Shown here: piece after piece, positions 35,946 to 44,433 of the stretch
Layout of the letters: the number at the start of each line of letters is the position of its first letter
How positions within the stretch are numbered: the first letter of the stretch is position 1
NCBI RefSeq assembly: GCF_001983175.1
Contig: NZ_MNPW01000004.1
Span: 372,001 to 436,000, forward strand
Length of the DNA stretch: 64,000 bases
DNA from: Pseudomonas cedrina subsp. cedrina
Lineage (GTDB): Bacteria > Pseudomonadota > Gammaproteobacteria > Pseudomonadales > Pseudomonadaceae
Direction: 5' to 3'
Program-made: the position numbers and the translations under genes
Notes under the pieces: generated by a model
The model's input: only the letters and a program-made list of their open reading frames with translations
Told to the model about the DNA's origin: nothing
Database searches by the model: none

Positions 35946-36294
35946 AGTTGTATTTCTCCGTTACGTTGGAATTGTGTCCCCGTGTTTCTTCACTGTAGAT
36001 GACGATTCGACAGGGGCATGGTTCAGTGCAAATTCGGGTTTTCTGAGGACTAGCAGGGTTATCCACAGGCGGGCGATTTATCCCCAGGCGCGGGTCTGGA
36101 AAAGACAGCGCTGTCTTGAGGACGGGGGAAATTCGGCAAGATGGGGTCGACCGCGGAAGTGAAACGTTTCAGTTTGTTGCGGGCAAGGATAAAGGGAGTG
36201 GGCGTCCAGAGAAAGCGCAAATCGCAAGATGCATCATTTCAGAATTGGTAACAGTGACTAAATGTCGCTGCAAAAGGCGATGGGAACTGGTGTG
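35946..36294. promoter_or_regulatory. Upstream region of gcd with a Cra-like box at 36160-36171
   Basis: The intergenic region contains TGAAACGTTTCA (36160-36171), a perfect 12-bp palindrome equal to the Cra/FruR core and also close to PtxS/LacI-type boxes (TGAAAC-GTTTCA half-sites). It lies about 215 bp upstream of the gcd start codon. No other open frame of note is seen in this stretch. Confidence 0.5.
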
Positions 36295-36382
36295 TGTGGG
36301 AGCTGGCTTGCCTGCGATTGCATCGCCTCGGTGCAACTGGAATACCGAGGTGTCTGTATCGCGGGCAAGCCCGGCTCCCACA
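36295..36382. repeat. Mixed REPIN downstream of the TonB receptor gene
   Basis: The left half TGTGGGAGCTGGCTTGCCTG is the CTGG type; the right half ATCGCGGGCAAGCCCGGCTC...CCACA is the CCCG type with an extra G. It ends 14 nt from the receptor stop codon. Confidence 0.88.
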
Positions 36383-36396
36383 TGGATTGGGGAGGT

Positions 36397-38412
36397 TTAG
36401 AAGGTTGTGCGCACGCCAAACTCCACGCTTCTGCCTGGCGCCGGTGCGATGTCCCGCAAGATCGAGCTGGCGTAGCGCACCGTCTGGTTGGTCAGGTTTT
36501 CACCATTGACGAACGCCAACCATTGGCTGCCGCCCATGTTGAAGCGATACCCCGCGCTCGCGCCCAGGGTGGTGTAGCCATCGGTGCCGCTTTCGTTATC
36601 CGGCACGCGGCCCTGGCCGGCCGCGTGTTCCACGTCGATGCGTGCCTGCCAGCGGTCCAGTTCCCACAGCAAGCCGCTGTTCAAGCGCAGCGGAGCGATA
36701 CGTGGCAGGGCTTCGCCGGTGTCCAGGTTGGTGGCGCGGGTGTAGTCGCCCGACAGTTCCAGTGCGAACTTTCCGTAGGCACTTTCGCCAAGCTTCCAGT
36801 GATCCTGGGCTTCAAAACCGGCGAAACGTGCACGCACGCCGGAGTATTTGTATTCAGGAATGCCGCCTGCGTCTTCCTCGCCGTCATCGTTGAGCGTACG
36901 ACCGCTGCCCAGCAAGCCGATGTAATTGGAGAAACGGCTGTAGAACACGCCGAAGCTGCCTTTGTGCGTGCCATTGTCAAAGCGCAGGGCCAGGTCGCTG
37001 GACACGGCTTTTTCTTTCTTCAGGTTTGCGTCGCCCAGTTCATAGGTGCCGGTGGCGACGTGGGCGCCGTTTGCATACAGCTCATAAAACGTGGGCGCGC
37101 GTTCGGTGTAGCCCAGGGTCGCGGCCAGGGACCAGATGGGCGTAAGCGTGTAGACCGCCCCCGATGACAGGCTGCCGGCGGTGAACTCATTGCTGTTGTC
37201 GGCCCCGGCAAAGCGCGCGTTGCCCTTGGCGTCCGGGTCGACGCTGGTGTGCTCCAGGCGCCCGCCGAGGCTGAGTTTCAGGCGCTCGGTGGCTTGCAGT
37301 TGTTCGAGGATAAACAGCGCGCCGGCATTGGTGTCGGTCTGCGGCACGAAGGCTTCTTCACCCAAGGCCGAGAACTCGTTGCGGGTCACCTGGGCGCCGA
37401 CGACGCCGTCGAACGGGCCGATGGGCTGGTGACGCGCCTCCACACGCGCTTCATAGCCCTTGTTCTTGAACACCGTGCCGGTTTCGCCGCCTTCGATTTC
37501 GCGGTGTTCGTAGTCGGTGTAGCCGGCGTCGATTTTCACCGAGGTAAAGGGGCCTTGCAGGTTGCGGATTTCCGACGCGAAGGCGTAGTGATCCTGTTTC
37601 ATGCGGATGCGTACATCCTGCTCGGCCGGAGAACCATAGTTCGCGTCATAGCTGCTGTAGGACACGCCGGCGTAACCGTCATCCCAGGTGTAGGAACCGC
37701 CCAGCGCACCGCCGTCCTGACGTCCGTCGCTGTTGCCCAGGCGGCCGTTCTTGCCGGGGGCGTCGTCGGTGGCCGGGGCGTGGCGGCTGCGTGCCTGGCC
37801 TGGGATTTTCAGGTCGTTGAACTCCCGTGCATTCGCATCCAGGTGCAAGGCAAAGGTGCCGTTGCCGGCTTCCAGCCTGCCGGCGCTGCTGCGCGTGGTG
37901 TCGGCGCCGCCGTAGCGCAATTCACCGGCACCGTGGATGCCTTCGATGGCTTCGGTGGGGATGCGGTTGTCGAAGGTGTTGACCACGCCACCGATGGCGC
38001 TGCCGCCGTACAACAAGGCAGCCGGGCCACGCACGATTTCAATGCGATCGACGTTGACCGGGTCCAGCGGCACCGCATGGTCGTAGGACAGCGACGACGC
38101 ATCCAGCGCGCCCACGCCGTTGCGCAGGATGCGAATGCGGTCGCCATCCTGGCCACGAATGATCGGCCGGCTCGCGCCTGGGCCGAAGTACGAAGACGAC
38201 ACGCCAGGCTGCTTGTTCAGGGTTTCACCCAGGCTGCCTTTTTGTTGCAGGGTCAGGTCATCGCCTTCCAGTACGGTGGTCGGCGAGGCGAGCTGTTCGT
38301 TGCCCAGCGGGTTGCCGGTGATGATTTGGGGTTGCAGCTCAAGGGCATGGGCTTCGGAGCAGAGCAGCGCGGCGGCAAGCGGGGTCAAGCGCCACAGAGA
38401 GGAGAGGGACAT
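36397..38412 (-). CDS. znuD: TonB-dependent outer-membrane receptor, ZnuD-like (zinc uptake)
   Basis: A 671-aa outer-membrane transporter with a signal peptide (cleavage near SEAHA), an N-terminal plug (about 28-160: LGETLNKQPGVSSSYFGPGASRPIIRGQ and RIEIVRGPAALLYGGSAIGGVVN) and a 22-strand barrel ending in FGVRTTF. The plug and barrel resemble ZnuD of Neisseria and PA0781 of P. aeruginosa, which import zinc or heme under zinc shortage. A Zur-like palindrome is present just upstream, and the position near asrA agrees with PA0781. The start has an AAGGA ribosome-binding site. The substrate call rests mainly on the Zur box and synteny. Confidence 0.8.
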   Translation of the reverse strand: MSLSSLWRLTPLAAALLCSEAHALELQPQIITGNPLGNEQLASPTTVLEGDDLTLQQKGSLGETLNKQPGVSSSYFGPGASRPIIRGQDGDRIRILRNGVGALDASSLSYDHAVPLDPVNVDRIEIVRGPAALLYGGSAIGGVVNTFDNRIPTEAIEGIHGAGELRYGGADTTRSSAGRLEAGNGTFALHLDANAREFNDLKIPGQARSRHAPATDDAPGKNGRLGNSDGRQDGGALGGSYTWDDGYAGVSYSSYDANYGSPAEQDVRIRMKQDHYAFASEIRNLQGPFTSVKIDAGYTDYEHREIEGGETGTVFKNKGYEARVEARHQPIGPFDGVVGAQVTRNEFSALGEEAFVPQTDTNAGALFILEQLQATERLKLSLGGRLEHTSVDPDAKGNARFAGADNSNEFTAGSLSSGAVYTLTPIWSLAATLGYTERAPTFYELYANGAHVATGTYELGDANLKKEKAVSSDLALRFDNGTHKGSFGVFYSRFSNYIGLLGSGRTLNDDGEEDAGGIPEYKYSGVRARFAGFEAQDHWKLGESAYGKFALELSGDYTRATNLDTGEALPRIAPLRLNSGLLWELDRWQARIDVEHAAGQGRVPDNESGTDGYTTLGASAGYRFNMGGSQWLAFVNGENLTNQTVRYASSILRDIAPAPGRSVEFGVRTTF

Positions 38413-38454
38413 CGGACATTCCTTGGCAAAACGACGAAAAGATTTGAGATCTAT

Positions 38455-38472
38455 AGTTACAATATAACATCT
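38455..38472 (-). promoter_or_regulatory. Zur-like operator upstream of znuD
   Basis: On the reverse strand AGATGTTATATTGTAACT, an imperfect palindrome with GTTA..TAAC half-sites, matches the gammaproteobacterial Zur box style GATGTTATAnTATAACATC in its left half fully and in its right half partly. It lies 43-60 nt before the start codon, over the expected promoter. Confidence 0.65.
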
Positions 38473-38551
38473 CTTTTTCGCTGGGAACGGGAACTTTTAT
38501 CGATCGTGCTAAAGTGCGCAGCTGTGTTTTCCATTTGGTAAAAGGCCCGGC

Positions 38552-38785
38552 ATGACCGCGACAAGCAACGACCCGCTCCACGGCGTGACCCTGCAGCACG
38601 TCCTCACCACCCTGGTTGAACACTACGAATGGGCGGGCCTGGCCGAGCGCATTGATGTGCGCTGTTTCAAGAGCGACCCGAGCATCAAGTCAAGCCTGAC
38701 CTTCCTGCGCAAAACCCCTTGGGCGCGGGAGAAAGTCGAGGGTTTGTACGTCAAGCTGATGCGCACCAAACGCCCGCTGGACTGA
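38552..38785 (+). CDS. VF530 family small DNA-binding-like protein
   Basis: A 77-aa protein matching the VF530/DUF2132 family throughout: [29 protein letters not shown], then [33 protein letters not shown]. The fold is a small helical domain; DNA binding is proposed for the family from structure, without a known physiological role. It starts 140 nt from the divergent znuD gene and 4 nt ahead of the Pr6Pr gene, so the two are probably co-transcribed. Confidence 0.9.
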   Translation: MTATSNDPLHGVTLQHVLTTLVEHYEWAGLAERIDVRCFKSDPSIKSSLTFLRKTPWAREKVEGLYVKLMRTKRPLD

Positions 38786-38789
38786 TCCC

Positions 38790-39413
38790 ATGAAGCGGTT
38801 TACAGCGGCAGCCGCCCTGGCCGGTTGGGCGGGGTTGGTGATTCAGCAATACCTGATTTTCTATTCGCGCTGGGAGTCCGGCGCCAGCCTGCTGGGCGGG
38901 TTGGTCAACTTTTTCAGTTTCTTCACCGTGCTCACCAACACCCTGGCGGCGGTGGTATTGAGTTATGCGTGGGTGGCGCGCGACAGTGCGGCGAAACGGT
39001 TTTTCGCTGGGCCGGTCATCAGCAGTGGCATCGCCGTCAGCATCCTGGTGGTCGGCCTGGCCTACAACCTGCTGCTGCGTCATTTGTGGCAACCCGAAGG
39101 CTTCCAATTCATTGCCGACGAGTTGCTGCACGACGTGATGCCGGTGCTGTTTTTTATCTATTGGTGGCGGTGCGTACCCAAGGGCCACTTGCGGCTCAAG
39201 CACATTGCCGGCTGGGTGGTTTACCCGCTGGTGTACTTCGGTTATGCGCTGTTGCGTGGGGATTTGCTCGGACAGTATCAGTACCCGTTCATCGATGTCC
39301 TGACGCTGGGTTATCCACAAGTGTTCGTGAATGCCGGAGGGATTCTGGCGGGGTTTGTGGTGATTGCATTAATGGTGGTGGGCCTGGACAGTTTTCTAAA
39401 GCGGGCACGGTAG
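38790..39413 (+). CDS. Pr6Pr family membrane protein
   Basis: A 207-aa protein with six predicted transmembrane helices: the first contains LAGWAGLVIQQYLIFY, the second FFSFFTVLTNTLAAVVLSYAW, the last VNAGGILAGFVVIALMVVG. The segment GLVNFFSFFTVLTNT and the loop ELLHDVMPVLFFIYWW are characteristic of the Pr6Pr family, related to the FAR-17a/AIG1 membrane proteins. Function is unknown. It follows the VF530 gene by 4 nt; a REPIN begins right at its stop. Confidence 0.88.
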   Translation: MKRFTAAAALAGWAGLVIQQYLIFYSRWESGASLLGGLVNFFSFFTVLTNTLAAVVLSYAWVARDSAAKRFFAGPVISSGIAVSILVVGLAYNLLLRHLWQPEGFQFIADELLHDVMPVLFFIYWWRCVPKGHLRLKHIAGWVVYPLVYFGYALLRGDLLGQYQYPFIDVLTLGYPQVFVNAGGILAGFVVIALMVVGLDSFLKRAR

Positions 39414-39414
39414 T

Positions 39415-39502
39415 TGTGGGAGCTGGCTTGCCTGCGATAGCGGTGGGTCAGGTACAGGTTTTTGTCTGATACACCGCTATCGCAGGCAAGCCAGCTCCCA
39501 CA
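39415..39502. repeat. REPIN, GCTGGCTTGCCTGCGATAGC type
   Basis: TGTGGGAGCTGGCTTGCCTG and its complement are inverted, with spacer GGTGGGTCAGG...CTGATACACC. It lies between convergent genes. Confidence 0.92.
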
Positions 39503-39527
39503 GTTGATCTTCAGCGTCTTCGAGGGC

Positions 39528-40295
39528 TCACTCTTCTTCGCTGCCCTCGGCCCGCCAGTAACCCACCGCCTTTAGGTATTGCTCATCGACCTTATGCGTG
39601 TCCAGCAGCACGCGACGTACCTGGCGCGACAGTTTGGTTTCGGTCGCCACGAAGCTGTACAACATGCCGCCTGGCGGCGTCAGGTTGCGCACCGTTTCGA
39701 GCAGGTCATCCTGGCCGCGTATCACCCAGATCACTTGCACATCGGCGGCACTGTGCAGCGTTTGCTGCTCCGCCGCATTGGCGATTTCAATCACCGCCAG
39801 CACCTTGCGCCCGGCCGGCAGTTCTTCCAGGCGGCGACCGATGGCCGGCAGCGCGGTTTCATCGCCGATCAGCCAGTAGCTGTCGAATATATCCGGCACG
39901 ATCATCGAGCCGCGTGGCCCGCCGATGTACAGGTGCTGACCGACCTGCACCTGCTCGGCCCAGGTGGACGCGGGGCCATCGCCGTGCAGCACGAAGTCGA
40001 TGTCCAACTCGCCGCTGCTTGGGTCGTAGCGGCGCGGCGTGTAGTCACGCATGGCCGGCTGCGGGCCATCGCCTTTGATGCTGAAGGTCGGGCTTTCCAG
40101 CGCGGCCTGCTCAGCGGCGTTCTGCGGGAACAGCAGCTTGACGTGATCGTCGCTGCCCAGGCTGATAAACCCCGCCAGCTCCGGCCCGCCCAGGGTGACG
40201 CGGCGCATGCGCGGCGTGATATCCATCACCCGCAGCACTTCCAGGCGGCGACGTTTGATTTCGTGGGTGACGCGGTGGATGGTTTGCGTATTCAT
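39528..40295 (-). CDS. Siderophore-interacting protein, NfeF/YqjH-like ferric-siderophore reductase
   Basis: Cytosolic FAD-binding, NAD(P)H-dependent ferric reductase (255 aa) that releases iron from imported siderophores. The FAD site includes MRDYTPRRYD (RxYT/S type), and the region YIGGPRGSMIVPDIFDSYWLIGDETALPAIGRRLEELP is diagnostic of the SIP/ViuB family. The C-terminal nucleotide domain ends GYWRAEGSEEE with the conserved GYWR. It is translated from an ATG overlapping the stop of the upstream PadR gene by 4 nt. The pairing with that regulator identifies it as the YqjH/NfeF type. Confidence 0.9.
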   Translation of the reverse strand: MNTQTIHRVTHEIKRRRLEVLRVMDITPRMRRVTLGGPELAGFISLGSDDHVKLLFPQNAAEQAALESPTFSIKGDGPQPAMRDYTPRRYDPSSGELDIDFVLHGDGPASTWAEQVQVGQHLYIGGPRGSMIVPDIFDSYWLIGDETALPAIGRRLEELPAGRKVLAVIEIANAAEQQTLHSAADVQVIWVIRGQDDLLETVRNLTPPGGMLYSFVATETKLSRQVRRVLLDTHKVDEQYLKAVGYWRAEGSEEE

Positions 40296-40831
40296 TGGTC
40301 TCTCCCGTCGGCAATGGCTTGAGCGGTGCGATTGAGCAGCGTGGCGACACGCGCGATTTCTTCCGGGCTCCAGCGCCCGTGGTGCGCGTGCAGGGCGTGA
40401 CGCAGGTTGTGCACCGCCTCGTGAATTTCGGGCGGGCGGTCCTGGCCGCGCAGCGAGCGCTTGCTCACGTCGATGCGCATGCGCACGCCGTCCACGGCAA
40501 CTGCCTGTTCGCTCAAGAAGAGACGACCGGCATCGGTGATTGTGTAGCGTTTTTTTCCGCCGTCGGTGTCGCCGGTGATCAGTTCGCTCTCTTCAAGAAA
40601 CGTCAGCGTCGGGTAGATCACACCGGGGCTGGGGCTGTAGGCGCCGTCGAACAGGCTTTCGATGCGGCGGATCAGATCGTAGCCATGGCACGGCTGTTCG
40701 GCGATCAGCGCGGGCAGCAGCAATTTCAGATCGCCCGGTGCGAACACACGGGGGCCACGGCCGCCGCGTTCGCGGCCTGGGCGTTTTTCGAAGCCGTCGC
40801 GGCCGTCGTGGTGGGGGTGGTGCTCTCTCAT
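40292..40831 (-). CDS. PadR-family metal-responsive regulator, NfeR/YqjI-like
   Basis: A 179-aa regulator: a His-rich N-terminus (MREHHPHHDGRDGFEKRPGRERGGRGPR), then the PadR winged helix (GDLKLLLPALIAEQPCHGYDLIRRIESLFDGAYSPSPGVIYPTLTFLEES) and a C-terminal dimerisation helix. The N-terminal metal-binding tail, the APGDLKLLL entry and the neighbouring reductase match E. coli YqjI (NfeR), which loses DNA binding with nickel and controls YqjH. ATG 40831 is used because the upstream extension crosses the likely promoter. In E. coli the two genes are divergent; here they form one operon. Confidence 0.87.
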   Translation of the reverse strand: MREHHPHHDGRDGFEKRPGRERGGRGPRVFAPGDLKLLLPALIAEQPCHGYDLIRRIESLFDGAYSPSPGVIYPTLTFLEESELITGDTDGGKKRYTITDAGRLFLSEQAVAVDGVRMRIDVSKRSLRGQDRPPEIHEAVHNLRHALHAHHGRWSPEEIARVATLLNRTAQAIADGRDQ

Positions 40832-40863
40832 TTCTCTGCGCTCCGTCTTGGTTAGATACAACG

Positions 40864-40877
40864 TAAGATATATCTTA
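40864..40877. promoter_or_regulatory. Palindrome TAAGATATATCTTA, likely NfeR autoregulatory operator
   Basis: A perfect 14-bp AT-rich palindrome lies 33-46 nt upstream of the PadR start codon, over the expected promoter. PadR regulators bind such sites and often repress themselves. Binding is inferred from position only. Confidence 0.6.
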
Positions 40878-40904
40878 TTCGGCGCGCAATTTTCCCCGAC
40901 CAAC

Positions 40905-41311
40905 GGTCGTGCGCCGTGTCAGGTTATTTAATGTCGAGGTGGAAGTTGCCGATATAGCAACTAGAGTAAATGCTCAAGTTGCTCGAATGGCGTAATTGCC
41001 GGGCTATTGCTGAATATGTAATCCGCTTCGTACAGATCTTATTCATGCTAAATTATTCTTGTTTGAAGTCACGTAGTCCGATTCTTACGGATAACTTTAA
41101 AGTTTTGGCAAAAAGCCATAATTTTCTTATAAGTTGCATCGCGCTTTAACTACGCAACTAAGCGAATCGGACGGCATACGTCTTTTGGATCGGTCTTGAT
41201 ACTTGCCTGGCGTTGAGGGTCCTACGACTTTCAATGCAATTAGTTGGAGAAAAAACAGTTTTTTCCAGCTGTTCTAAGAACCCCCTGATTTTTAGATAAC
41301 AGGTAATAACC
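40905..41311. promoter_or_regulatory. AT-rich leader region of the fimbrial operon
   Basis: About 400 bp with no convincing gene and much lower GC than the flanks. Near its end is TGGAGAAAAAACAGTTTTTT-CCA (41245-41267), an A/T stem with a bulge and tight loop, followed by the pilin ribosome-binding region. The size and composition fit a silenced (H-NS/MvaT-type) fimbrial promoter. I cannot place a -35/-10 pair with confidence. Confidence 0.45.
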
Positions 41312-41800
41312 ATGTTCAAGAAGCTTGCTTTCGCCGTGCCGTTCGTTGCTGCCGCCCTGAGTTCCTCGGTAGCCTATGCCGTTGACGACGCGCGTTCAGC
41401 CATCAATATCAAGGCCGACATCCCTACCAAGCAGTTCCATGCTCAGCCACGGGATCCGAACTTTGGTAAAGATGAAACCATGAACTACAACACCGTCAGC
41501 GGTGAGTTGAGTTCCCTGCGCGCCACCTTCGATGTGAAAAACACCGACGGTTCGGTGCATGCCTACATTGAAGGTGGCCCGACCGCCGCTTCGTTGTACA
41601 ACGGCACCGACAGCATCCCGCTGACCAACACCTTCAACGGCGTCGTACTCACCGCCACTCCGCAGGAAGTGGTCGATGACCCCCAGTCCACCCCTGGTAC
41701 CCAGGCTGACCTGGTGATCAGCGCCGCTAAGCCCGCCGACACCCAGAACGGCCTTTACACCGCCAGCTACACCGTGATCTTCGACGCCGTACCGCGCTGA
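41312..41800 (+). CDS. CS1-type (alpha) fimbrial major pilin
   Basis: A 162-aa exported pilin. The signal peptide ends AVAYA before VDDARSAINIKADIPT. The mature part matches the CooA/CblA family: ITVEADIP-like start, FHAQPRDPNFGKDETMNYN, the central LRATFDVKNTDGSVHAYI, SLYNGTDSIPLTNTFNGVVL, and a C-terminal beta strand YTASYTVIFDAVP used in strand exchange. It is polymerised on the surface by the usher encoded next. It is first gene of a five-gene operon. Confidence 0.9.
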   Translation: MFKKLAFAVPFVAAALSSSVAYAVDDARSAINIKADIPTKQFHAQPRDPNFGKDETMNYNTVSGELSSLRATFDVKNTDGSVHAYIEGGPTAASLYNGTDSIPLTNTFNGVVLTATPQEVVDDPQSTPGTQADLVISAAKPADTQNGLYTASYTVIFDAVPR

Positions 41801-41907
41801 TAGAAAACCTGTGGGGATCAGGATGAACCCCAGTGTGTGTGCAAAGGGTCGGTGGCCGTTCTGGCCGCCGACTTTCCTGACTGTCCGTACTGACGAGTAT
41901 TCCGTTG

Positions 41908-44430
41908 ATGTTTGCGAAGACGCCGATTGCGGCCGCGCTTGCGCTGTTGCTGTGGGGCAACGCTTTTGCCGCGCCGACCGCGCCTGGTACCACGCCGGGC
42001 AGCCTGCTGTCCCAGTCCGAGGGCTTGCCCAAGGATTTCGAAGCGCACTTTTTTGATGTGCCACTGGCGGTACGTGTCGAACTCGACCAGCAGTTTCTCG
42101 GCGAAGCCATGATTGTACTGGGGCGTGACGACCGCATTACCTTATTGGAATTCACCGACATCGGTGACAGCAACTTCACTGCTTCCGAACGCGACACCTG
42201 GCAGCACCTGCTGCAACAGGGTATGCCCCTGGGCGGATGTGAAAGCAGTTGCCCGGCGCAACTGTTGGCCATTCATTACAGCCTGGAAAATTCATTGGTT
42301 TCGATCCTGACCGAGAACATCGAACGCAATGCCGATGTAAAACGCTTCTACGATCAGCCCGAAAGCGGCAGCCACGGGTTGATCATAAATAACCAATTGA
42401 ACCTCACGGGTGGCGAGAACGAAGAAGTGGGCGGCCGTTATGGCCTGGAGGCCAGTTCCAGCATCGGCAACTGGACCCAGGCGTTCAACTTGCAAGTGTC
42501 ACGCTTCGGCGGCACCGACACCACGCTTTACCACGCGGTGCACGAGCTTTATACCCAGCGCGAACTGGAAGGCAACTTCGTGCGCCTGGGTTATTTCACC
42601 CCCGGTTCCGATGGCCTGACGCGGCAGATCCGTTCTTTCGGCGCCAGCCCCGACACTGCGGTGGGCGTGATGTACGGCAGCTCCGACAGCCTGCTGATCA
42701 ACAATCCCAAGCCGAGCGTCTACCCGATCTACGTCACCGCCAGCCGGCAGGCCGCCGTGGAAATCTACCGCAATGGCCTGTTGATCAACACCCAACCGGT
42801 CGCCGCCGGTTTGCAGACCCTCGACACACGCACCTTGCCTGGCGGCATTTACGAGGTCGAAGTGCGCCTGATCGAAGATGGCGTGACCACCTCGACCAGC
42901 CAGGAATTGGTGTACAAGCCCAACAACTGGCGCAACCCCGACGAGCGCTGGCGCTACAGCACCTTTGTCGGGCGCGAGACCAAGCTGCTCAGCAATTGGG
43001 AAGAGCAGCGCACCGGCGCCATGACTTACGGTGCGGGCGTCAACTACCTGGCTCACCCGCGCTTGATCCTGGGTATGTCGACCCGCAAGGTGCGGGAAAT
43101 GATGCAATACGGCACGTCCATCGACTGGACCCTGGCCAGCAGCACCAGCCTCTACGCCAATATCTATCAGACCCAGGACCACGGCACCGGCCTGGACCTG
43201 CAAGGCATGTACAGCTATGGCCACGGCAGCATCGTGCTCAGCCACAACCGCAGCTGGCTCGACACCACGCGCACCTTTGAAATCCTGCCTGACGGCACCC
43301 GCTTGCGCACGCGCAACGTGTTTGTCGGGCGCACCAGCAACTCCTCGCTGTCGATCAACCATCGCTTGAGCAACAAAAGTTCGATCAGCTCGCGGCTGTC
43401 CCACAGCCAGGGCAATATCGAAGGCGTCGGCCTGGACCTTGGCTGGAACCAGCGCAGCACCTTATTCGGCAGTGACGCCAACTGGCGCCTGTCGGTGTTC
43501 GATCGCCCTGCCACTTCCAGCACCGGCGACAGGCGCAACCGTGGCGTCGACCTCAGCGTCAGCCTGGCCCTGGGTTCGCCCGGCGAGCAATGGTCGGCCA
43601 GTATCGGCACGCGCACCGCGCGCGATGGCACCCGCGACAACAATGGCTCGCTGACCTACCAGAAGACCCTCGACGACCACCTGCTGCAGAGCGTCTCGGC
43701 CACCGCCATCGCCGATACCTACGGCGTCGGCCTGTCCGGGCGCGCCAGCTTCCAGAACGACGCAGTCTACGGTGACACCTTCGTGCAGCGTTCCTCCTAC
43801 AACGAACGCCTCACCGGCGGCCTCAACCTCAGCAGCACCGTGGCCGTGGGCGCACAGAAAGCCGTGCTCAGCAGCCAGCACCAGGGCAGCGGCGCGGGCA
43901 TGATCGTCGATATCGAAACCGACCTCGATGACATCACCCTGCGCGCCGACGACCTGACCGGGGGCAGCGTCGCCCTGCGTCCGGGCCGCAATTTCGTACC
44001 CATCACCGCCTACAAGAACAGCGCCTTGAGCTTCGACTTCGAGGGCAACCATCCACCGGCCGCGAGCATCGTCCCGAACCGCACCCGCTACCACCTGAAC
44101 AAGGGCGGAGTGGACTACCGCAAGATCAGCGTGATGAAAACCGTCACCGTGCTCGGGCGCCTGGTGGATGCACGCGGCAAACCGCTCAAGGGTCACCACG
44201 TGATCAACCACGCCAGCCGCGCGGTCAGCGAAGTCGATGGGTTCTTCTCGATGGAAATGATCGCCGGCTCGCCGACGCTTGAAGTGCGCTACGCCAATAA
44301 CCTGCTGTGCCAGTTCCGCCTCGATCCGAGCAAGGCGCGTCAGGAGAGCGATGTGTTGTTGATTGGTGATTTGCGTTGCACGCCGGACACCTTGGCGGAT
44401 GTGGCGATCAATGAACGGGCGGCAGGCTGA
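41908..44430 (+). CDS. Outer-membrane usher of CS1/alpha fimbriae (CooC/TcfC type)
   Basis: An 840-aa usher. A signal peptide (MFAKTPIAAALALLLWGNAFA) is followed by an N-domain with FFDVPLAVRVELDQQFLGEA, a long beta-barrel with a plug, and a C-terminal carboxypeptidase-regulatory-like E-set domain (VTVLGRLVDARGKPLKGHHVIN) as in TcfC/CooC. Two conserved cysteines occur near residue 110 (CESSC) and near the end (NLLCQF...LRC). It assembles pilins delivered by the chaperone. ATG 41908 is favoured over TTG 41905. It lies 108 nt after the pilin gene, a gap that may allow higher pilin expression. Confidence 0.92.
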   Translation: MFAKTPIAAALALLLWGNAFAAPTAPGTTPGSLLSQSEGLPKDFEAHFFDVPLAVRVELDQQFLGEAMIVLGRDDRITLLEFTDIGDSNFTASERDTWQHLLQQGMPLGGCESSCPAQLLAIHYSLENSLVSILTENIERNADVKRFYDQPESGSHGLIINNQLNLTGGENEEVGGRYGLEASSSIGNWTQAFNLQVSRFGGTDTTLYHAVHELYTQRELEGNFVRLGYFTPGSDGLTRQIRSFGASPDTAVGVMYGSSDSLLINNPKPSVYPIYVTASRQAAVEIYRNGLLINTQPVAAGLQTLDTRTLPGGIYEVEVRLIEDGVTTSTSQELVYKPNNWRNPDERWRYSTFVGRETKLLSNWEEQRTGAMTYGAGVNYLAHPRLILGMSTRKVREMMQYGTSIDWTLASSTSLYANIYQTQDHGTGLDLQGMYSYGHGSIVLSHNRSWLDTTRTFEILPDGTRLRTRNVFVGRTSNSSLSINHRLSNKSSISSRLSHSQGNIEGVGLDLGWNQRSTLFGSDANWRLSVFDRPATSSTGDRRNRGVDLSVSLALGSPGEQWSASIGTRTARDGTRDNNGSLTYQKTLDDHLLQSVSATAIADTYGVGLSGRASFQNDAVYGDTFVQRSSYNERLTGGLNLSSTVAVGAQKAVLSSQHQGSGAGMIVDIETDLDDITLRADDLTGGSVALRPGRNFVPITAYKNSALSFDFEGNHPPAASIVPNRTRYHLNKGGVDYRKISVMKTVTVLGRLVDARGKPLKGHHVINHASRAVSEVDGFFSMEMIAGSPTLEVRYANNLLCQFRLDPSKARQESDVLLIGDLRCTPDTLADVAINERAAG

Positions 44431-44433
44431 CCT

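Noticed and set aside
36262..38541. Forward-strand open frames opposite the TonB receptor gene
   Set aside because: Shadow frames; the reverse strand encodes a complete receptor with signal peptide, plug and barrel.
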